Source of the DNA: Telopea speciosissima
Taxonomy: Eukaryota; Streptophyta; Magnoliopsida; Proteales; Proteaceae
Direction: 5' to 3'
DNA: 64,000 nt
Assembly (NCBI RefSeq): GCF_018873765.1
Contig: NC_057922.1
Span: 10,181,563-10,245,562, forward strand
Positions within the stretch are counted from its first letter, which is position 1. Each line of letters opens with the position of its first letter. The position numbers and the translations under genes are program-made. Below are positions 57,052 to 64,000 of this stretch, piece after piece. The notes beneath the pieces were generated by a model, which saw nothing but the letters and a program-made list of their open reading frames with translations, did no database searches and was not told the DNA's origin.

Positions 57052-60000
57052 ATGAAAATGTTGAGGGATCGGCAAGAAGCCGTCGCTGGCGGAGATGGTC
57101 CGACGGTGGTGGTAGGGGTGAAGTTGGATGCAGAGAGCAGAGAGTTACTCACTTGGGCTCTCGTGAAAGTCGCTCAATCAGGCGATCGTGTTATTGCCCT
57201 TCATGTACTCAGTGACACAGGTAAGGATATAGACTATTAGAGAGAAATTTTGCCTTTCGGGTCTGTCTTTTGATCTGTAGTTGATTTTGTTATCTGGTTC
57301 TGTTTTTTTTTTGGAGTAGATGTTCTTGATCGAGATGGGAAATCTTGTCTTCTCTCGCTGGTGAAAGCATTTGATTCTATACTGGCCGTATACGAAGGTT
57401 TCTGCAATTTGAAACAGGTTCAAAATCAATTTCAGATTTCTTCTTTTCCTCTCCTTCTAATTCTCTTTTCTGGGTTGTGAATAAAATTGATTTGGTTGCA
57501 ATTCTGAAGGTGGATCTCAAGCTTAAAATCTGCAGAGGTTCTTCAGTTCGGAAAGTTATAGTGCGAGAAGCGAAAGCTTATGGGGCTAGTAAGGTCATTG
57601 TGGGGACTTCAAAGACCCACCGTGCAATTGGGTCTTCGGTTTCGGTTGCTAAGTTCTGTGCGCGTAAACTTTCGGAAGATTGTTGTGTTGTTGCAGCTAA
57701 TAATGGCAAAGTTGTGTTTCAGAGGGAAGCGTCTTCAGTCTCCTCCAGTGGCTGCCGAGGTTGTATTCTTTGATTTCCCCTTTTTTTAGGTTTTTGTTGC
57801 TTTGTTACTTTCTTCTTAATTCTCAATAGAACTCTCATTTTAACTTTTTTTTGCTTTAGGAGAGCACCATAGCCTGCGCAAGAATTTGCTCTGTGCCATT
57901 CACCGCTCATTGAGTAAACATCAAAATAATAAACTACTAAAGTACGCATCAGCAGAGGCTTTACCTAATCAGGAAACTCGTAGGGATTCTAGGGAGAAGT
58001 CACTGAATACGGAGTTGGATTGTTCAGAGACTTTACTAAGACAGAATTGTTCAATTTGTACGCCTGGCATTGATTTGCAGGATTCCCACCAACACAGAAA
58101 AGACTGCAATGGTGATGAGAACGAAGACAATTCTTTGGCTATGGTTCCTGTGCAGACTCTAGAAGGAGCCTCAAGTTCAATCTCTCTTTTGATTCGGGAA
58201 ATTCCAGAGTTGAGACCCGGTTGGCCGCTTCTTCGCCGCACAATTTTGCCCAATCGGCAATCTGGGGAGAGTCCTGTGAAGCAGATCTCTATAGTCCAGT
58301 GGGCAATGCGGCTACCCAGTAGGTTTTCTTCAGTAGCTGTCTATCCAGATTGTAAGCAAGTAATCAGTCATCAGCAGGATGAAGTTTGTGGTTCTAAATT
58401 GGATGGAGAGAGCGGAGCAATTGTTCCAGTGGGGACTGATGCGACTTCTCCTCCATCTTCACCCCTCTGTGGGTCTAAGAACATTCCCAAAGAGTTGGAA
58501 GGTCTCCACGAGAAGTACTCATCCACATGTAGATTATTTGGGTACCAGGAACTCGTGTCGGCAACCTGTAACTTTAAGCCTGGTTTGTTCTCTCTTCTTT
58601 CCTGTTTTTATCAACTTGTTTGAGTTGGTTGTCTGTAATTCATTGGTTGTGGGTTTGTCTTTAACAATCCATTTTCATATGGTAGATAATTTGGTTGGAA
58701 AAGGAGGTAGTAGCCAGGTTTATAGAGGGCATCTTCCAGATGGGAAGGAGTTAGCAGTGAAAATTTTGAAGCCATCAGAGAATGTGTTGAAGGAATTTGT
58801 ACTAGAAATCGAGATCATTACCACCTTACATCACAAGAACATCATATCCCTCTTTGGTTTGTGCTTTGAGGACAACAATCTTCTCTTGGTTTATGATTTC
58901 TTGTCCAGGGGAAGCCTTGAAGACAACCTTCATGGTACATGATCACCTGGTCTACAATATCAAATTTCAGTCTTGTTGCATTTTCTGATTTCTTCTACTG
59001 ATTTTTTCTCTTCACTGAATCAGGCAATGGGAAGGACAAGTCAGCATTAGGTTGGGCAGAGAGGTACAAGGTGGCTTTGGGTGTAGCTGAGGCTCTGGAA
59101 TATCTACACACTGGCAGCACTGAAAATGTGATCCATAGGGACGTGAAATCGTCAAATATCCTTCTCTCTGATGATTTTGAGCCACAGGTGCTTAATTTTG
59201 TCTAAGTTTCATCTTCTTTTCCATCACAGCTTTTGTAAATTATGTTCTATCATTGCTCAAACTGTTCTTTTCGGTTCATTCAGCTGTCAGATTTCGGACT
59301 TGCTACATGGGCTTCAGCCTCCTCATCCCACATAACATGCACAGATGTTGCAGGAACTTTTGGGTATGTAACTTCTCCTACTGCAATTTCCCTGTGATTT
59401 TTTGTGAAGAGAGATTAAGTTTTTTTTTACAATTTCTTGTGTTACAGATATTTGGCTCCTGAGTACTTCATGTATGGCAAGGTAAATGACAAGATTGATG
59501 TCTATGCCTTTGGTGTTGTACTTCTTGAGCTTCTGTCAGGGAGGAAGCCTATCTGCAGCGACTGTCCAAAGGGCCAAGAGAGCCTGGTTATGTGGGTAAG
59601 TCATTGGACATTCCAGTGGGGTTGCTTTAGTATTAATTTGTTTATTGACTTCAATTTTGGACTGATAATTGTGGATGGATGGCCATGTTTAGGCAAAACC
59701 AATTCTAGAAGGTGGAAAAATCACCCAGTTGTTAGATCCAAGCTTTGGGGATAATTATGACCGTGATCAGATGGAGCGGATGGTTTTAGCTGCCACCCTC
59801 TGTATCAGACGTTCACCTCGATCTAGGCCTCGAATTAGCCTTGTAAGTCATCTCTCTTTCCACTGTGTGATTCCATTTTTACATAGTAATAATGTTCTTA
59901 ATCATCACAACTGAATTCTCTGATCATTTACCCCAGGTCTTGAAGCTCCTCCAAGGAGATCCTGAGGTAACCAAGTGGGTGAAGCTAGAGGTTAATGCTT

Positions 60001-60179
60001 CAGAGGAATTTGATGCACAGGATGAAGAAACATTTCCCCACAGTAATATTCAATGCCATCTGAATGTTGCTTTGCTTGATGTGGAGGATGATTCATTGTC
60101 TGTAAGCAGCATTGAGCAAAGCGTATCATTGGAGGACTACTTACAAGGGAGATGGAGCCGATCATCGAGCTTCGACTAA
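57052..60179 (+). CDS. USP-domain receptor-like cytoplasmic kinase (RLCK VI type), 10 exons
   Basis: A soluble Ser/Thr kinase with an N-terminal universal-stress-protein (adenine nucleotide alpha-hydrolase-like) domain. Exons 57052-57220, 57320-57417, 57510-57759, 57860-58582, 58686-58934, 59024-59187, 59284-59363, 59448-59595, 59693-59842, 59937-60179; all GT-AG; 757 aa. USP domain, residues ~18-155: [19 protein letters not shown], then [14 protein letters not shown] Ser-rich linker follows. The kinase domain starts at residue ~414: glycine loop [12 protein letters not shown], Lys about 439 (LAVKILK), HRDVKSSN near 534, DFG near 554, APE near 581. All catalytic residues are present. No signal peptide or membrane segment, so it acts in the cytosol. 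Arabidopsis has several such 'kinase with adenine nucleotide alpha hydrolases-like domain' proteins. Ligand and substrates are unknown. Confidence 0.94.
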
Positions 60180-61257
60180 TTGCGATACAAATTTGGGAAG
60201 GACAAAGTGTTTCCCATATTTGATTCTGTGTACATTCTTTTTCTCCCTTCCATGTTTCCCTTTCCCTTTCTGTGTTTTGCCAAGTAGGTCTGGGATGAGA
60301 GGTTGTTGGTTGCTGTTATACCCTCCTCCTTGCCTTGAAGACCATGTCTCAATCCCTAATTTGATTGGGCTGGTTTCACAGGAACCCATTAATCGGTTCT
60401 CTTTGATTCTTCTTTATTAGAAAGGTTGATAACAAAAATGTATTAGTTGAAATGCTGGAACAGTATTTATTGAGGTGATCATTAAGTTAACCAGTGCTTG
60501 AAACATATTTGAAGAAATAATAAGAGCAAGGCTAAGGCTGCCTAGAATGTTGCTTCCCTCAATATGTAATCTTGACATGCTTAAACAGGTTGCCAAGCTC
60601 ATTTTCACTGTTTCCAAAACTCAAGTCACTGTTATTGTTGAATTGGTTGTGTGAAATCCCAACTTTATGATGGGGCCAACTTTGCCATCAACACCACACA
60701 AAAACACAGTAAAAGCACTTGTGACTTCTCCAGGGGAGAGAGGTCCACCATTAAAGACTGGAGTCAATGGTCCTGCACATACGCGTTATCCATTAGAGTA
60801 ACGTGTAGACCAGTTTTATTTCGAAAGCAGAAAGTATAGTTCAGCCGAAAGCTCTCTTCAACTCCCCATAAAATCAAGAATTAAAAGCTTCTTTTTCATG
60901 CCAAAGTTGCTTTCTTGTAACAGTAAACTTGACCGATTCCAAAGTGACAAGCGATTTCACGTCCGATTCATATACTTGAACCAGGAAGACCCCCCTCTCC
61001 CTCCCCTCCCCCCCCCCCCCCAACATGTATATATTGGAAAGTAAAAAAAGGTGACAGTAGAGAAAGAAAAGGATAGGTGGAGGATGTAACGTCACATATC
61101 TTATAGATATATAAGTATCATTCACATGTAGAATACTTTATTAACCTATGGTCTCCTTTTAAGGTACTGTAACCTGGATATATGTAGTTTCTGTCTAATT
61201 GTTATCATACAATTGATGTGACTAGAGCAATTTGTGGTGGATATACAATATGGAGCT
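60180..61257. other. Kinase 3' UTR and intergenic DNA
   Basis: The first 200-250 bp is probably the kinase 3' UTR. A C-run at about 61007-61021 and AT-rich DNA follow. No gene or repeat family was recognised. Confidence 0.45.
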
Positions 61258-62480
61258 TTTTTTTTTTTTTTTGATGAAAAAGACAAATAACTAACGCTAA
61301 ACATACTGTTTGGTAGTACAAGCATTCCTAGCCATATTCTTAATTAATTTAACGCAGATGTGGTTACAGTTTTGTACAAAATTCACTTCTTGAGTTTGGT
61401 CAAATATATATAAAAAATCTTGAAAAAAGTTGCATGGCCATGAGCATTTGGTGGGAGATGGAAGAAAATCAGAGATGAACTGGTTGTCACTCCAGACTTC
61501 TTTAATCTTCAACTCAATGCAGGCTGCGTGATCAATCTCTCAATGAAGGTCATCCCTGCGAGCAATAGTACCTGCGTCTTAATAGTGCCATCTAACAAAA
61601 AGAAATAAGCCCACCCAGCGTGGATTAGTCTTGTGGAGATGTATCCTGCACAAATCAAAACAGGATCATTGAGCACAGGTAATTGGAAACAAACATTGCA
61701 CAGAGAAATAGGAGTATCATCATCAATTACATCCAGGGAATAAAAGGAGGGGGGAAGCAATTTTTGGTAAGAGATCCAATTGTTAGTGCATCGAAGTACC
61801 CACAGAGGATCGACCGTCTCAGATTTATGGATAATCTTGTTCCTAGCAGACCAGATGAAATAGATAGTAATCAAAATCACACTAAAAACCCACACCAGTA
61901 GTAGTTTATCCCTCCGAAGGAGAGAATAAAAAAACAAGCAAAGAGACCGGATATTGTCAAACTTCAGGGAGTCGGTTCTTAACCCCAGGGGTCTCAGATT
62001 TATTACTTCCCAAGTGGAAGACTTCTTTTGAAATGATTTGATTTTGTAATATAATTATGGGAAAGGGAGGCTTCGTGTAACTAGGGTTTTCTCTTGGAAC
62101 TAAATTGTAAATCTGGACAGGCTTAAGGGTTTCCTCATTAACACCAAAAATAAGTTTTCCCATTGAGGCCGAACCTAAACCTATGCTCGAGAGATTGTTG
62201 TCCATACATTGATAAGGGATGTATGGATTCTCGAGAAGAGAAGAGCCATGGTGGTTCCCTTCGGACCGCCTGGATCCCATGAGTGAATAGAAAGTTGGAT
62301 CTACATTGGATCTCACCTGAATCGCCCCATCTATCCTCCTGAGGAGAAGAAAGAAAGAAGCGGATGTGCCCAGATCATTGTTTGAGGTTTCGGAAGAGCT
62401 GGATTGGCCAATTTCTAGTTGATTATGTATTCCACCCGTACAAATCATGGGCAAAATGTTAAACATTCAATTTTTTTAAA
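61258..62480 (-). mobile_element. L1-type LINE fragment (ORF2 C terminus with RNase H)
   Basis: A T-run at 61258-61272 is the poly(A) tail of a minus-strand copy. Upstream on that strand are IKEVWSDNQFISDFLPSPTK and FVQNCNHICVKLIKNMARNA (end of an L1-type RNase H domain), AGYISTRLIHAGWAYFFLLD (its start) and VILITIYFIWSARNKIIHKS (end of zf-RVT). The part at 61957-62466 is an open frame of 169 codons that I do not recognise. The 5' truncation and lost RNase H acidic residues make it inactive. Confidence 0.75.
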
Positions 62481-62799
62481 ATGAAACTAGGGGTAAATGC
62501 ATCCGATATGGGCCAATTTGGTTCGGTATCGATCAAGACCGATACTATATCTAATACCGATTCCTAAATCCCTAGTGCAGAATCTCTTTCACACTCTCTC
62601 ACATTTCATATATAGGTTGTATACCCTCTCGTTAGAATAGTTGTTTTTATCATTCGAAAATGCGAAATCAACCCAGAACACAACTAAAATTGTTTACGCA
62701 CGTCCTTTTATTTATTGTCTTTCTTATATGTGATTTTCTTATTGACATCTTGAGCTGTGTCAAATGAATTGTATTCTTATATTTTTTGTCATTTTAATA

Positions 62800-62870
62800 C
62801 AACTACAACAACAATAAACTCAATCTTATCCCAACTTAATGAGGTCGGCTACATGGATCCAAACAAAACA
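62800..62870 (-). mobile_element. RTE LINE 3' tail, inverted
   Basis: Reverse complement of the RTE terminus: 'ggatccatgtagccgacctc' followed by 'attaagttgggataag' and a TTG-repeat tail (seen as ACAACAACAA on the plus strand at about 62805). Only the 3' end is present. Confidence 0.75.
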
Positions 62871-62924
62871 AATTTTTTTTGTCATTTTAATATGACACGC
62901 AATTTTTTGCAACGATAGTAATAG

Positions 62925-63050
62925 TGTCATTTCACTTGTATAATCGGAAAAATATAGATGACAACAATATCTTTTGATAATGATATAATAATATGTTGTT
63001 TTCAAATTATTTTTGAAAATCCTTTATACCCTAATAATGGTGTTAAGTTC
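62925..63050. repeat. AT-rich dispersed repeat (copy 4 of 4)
   Basis: 'aatagtgtcatttcac' followed by 'cttttgataatgatataata' and 'ttttcaaattatttttgaaa', as in the three copies in the methyltransferase array. This copy is 20 kb away from the array and so shows the repeat is dispersed. Confidence 0.7.
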
Positions 63051-64000
63051 TAAATAAACTTATAGAGATGTCATTCGAAACACTCTTTATTTATTTTATT
63101 TTATTTGCATCATAAGGTATGTTTACGATTTCTTTAGGAGATTCTCACGGGATACAACTCAGACTTTTTACCTCTCTAATGAGTTCTTGCTTACAGAGCT
63201 CTGAACATGTTCATGAAAATGATTGTTAGAAAGCTCTCCTACCACAAAGACAAATTGTTGCTTCAACAACTACAACCAACTTCCAATATTACGACTTATA
63301 ATTTCCTGCAGAGATTGCACAGATAACACAACATGAGTAAAAAAACATTGAAACCCTTCAACAAAGGAATTGATAGAGACACCCTTAAACTCGTGACAGC
63401 CATTATTAACCCATTCAAAAAATTTTGAATGATAATTCCCATTCACCGGCAACTCAGACATTGCCTCTCTTATTTTCAAAACTGTATATTTATTTCAGCC
63501 CAGTGAATCCGGAAAACGGCAAAGGGTATCACGTTCCACTGCAGTTCTCCTTTATTAGAACCACCGATCTTAACATATGAACTCAGAAATATCTTTTCAG
63601 TTTATGGCTGTCGGAAAATCTAAAATAATACACAGAAACTTGCAGTGTGCGAGCAGGATTTGGCTTTTCTCCTGTGAGCACCCCGTCCAGGGAGTGCTCA
63701 GTGAGGCATCCAACGGCAGGACTAATCGCAGCGCACTAGGATGTGTTCTTGGCCCCACCCAAAGAATGTGCAGGGATTTTTTCATCCACTTGACTCAAAA
63801 CTAAGAACCCATGTTTTACTATTGAATTATTAACTAATACTCATCTTAAACTCATGCATGGGATTGTCAAGTGTGAGAGGATGTAAAAATCATTAAACAT
63901 AGTTTAGGGGTTTTCTTGTCTATTACACATGGAAAATCACTACTTTCTTCTTACAATTACTATTAGGCAGAAAAGGCCTTTTTGGACAGGCCAACCCAAG

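Larger units (their letters stand above)
62481..64000. other. Gene-free right end of the window
   Basis: Contains an inverted RTE tail (62800-62870) and an AT-rich dispersed repeat (62925-63050). The block at 63655-63720 (CCGTCCAGGGAGTGCTCAGT, GCATCCAACGGCAGG) is GC-rich and recalls the foldback family at 44992 but does not pair with itself clearly. The frame at 63270-63479 (-) resembles nothing known to me. Confidence 0.45.

Noticed and set aside
56706-57152. A 148-codon minus-strand open frame at the 5' end of the USP-kinase.
   Set aside because: Antisense to the kinase first exon and 5' UTR. Its reading is low-complexity and mirrors the coding strand; no family features.
1-64000. CRISPR arrays, operons, bacterial promoters or a prophage.
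   Set aside because: The window is plant nuclear DNA with spliced genes; no regularly spaced short repeats were seen.

Overview
The window is nuclear DNA of a flowering plant. The genes carry GT-AG introns and include a chloroplast-targeted NDH subunit, a plant-type USP-kinase and an IQD gene fragment. The AT-rich intergenic DNA holds plant repeat families: RTE and L1 LINEs, an Au SINE, hAT- and Mutator-type MITEs, and Ty1/copia and Ty3/gypsy fossils. A plastid rpl16 scrap fits a plant nucleus. I cannot name the species.

Layout. 1-4.1 kb: gene-free, with one foldback repeat and one RTE LINE tail. 4.1-22.7 kb (+): CCT8, the theta subunit of the cytosolic chaperonin TRiC/CCT, 13 exons and 543 aa, spread over 18.6 kb because its introns are full of transposons. 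These include a TIR element carrying peroxidase and RPN2-like gene pieces, two hAT MITEs with perfect 8-bp target duplications, LINE pieces and an antisense copia fossil. The first part of exon 11 is also tandemly duplicated with its splice site. 23.9-25.6 kb (+): PNSB2, a subunit of the chloroplast NDH complex, 3 exons.

26.8-46.4 kb (-): a tandem array of four SAM-dependent methyltransferase genes. Copies A and B look whole (260 and 263 aa, two exons each). Copy C keeps only exon 2, and its similarity to copy B stops exactly where Ty3/gypsy sequence with a 3.65-kb LTR begins. Copy D is a broken exon 2 with five 4-bp insertions, each a palindromic tetramer. Flanking DNA was duplicated with the genes, so the copies act as empty-site references that expose two MITE insertions with their target duplications. 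41.7-51.9 kb: a degenerate gene fragment with a 21-bp repeat, a ~1.4-kb duplicated segment (two copies ~7.7 kb apart), an Au SINE, and a 1.8-kb Pack-MULE that has captured the 5' part of an IQD (calmodulin-binding) gene.

52-57 kb: AT-rich, gene-free, with MITEs and a degenerate tandem duplication. 57.05-60.18 kb (+): a 757-aa receptor-like cytoplasmic kinase with an N-terminal universal-stress-protein domain, 10 exons. 60.2-64 kb: gene-free, with an antisense L1 fragment, an RTE tail and AT-rich repeats.

The intact genes (CCT8, PNSB2, two methyltransferases, USP-kinase) are independent housekeeping or plant genes with no sign of forming a pathway. The interesting biology is in the mobile DNA: two separate cases of host-gene capture by TIR transposons, a decaying gene array, and a partial exon duplication inside an essential gene.
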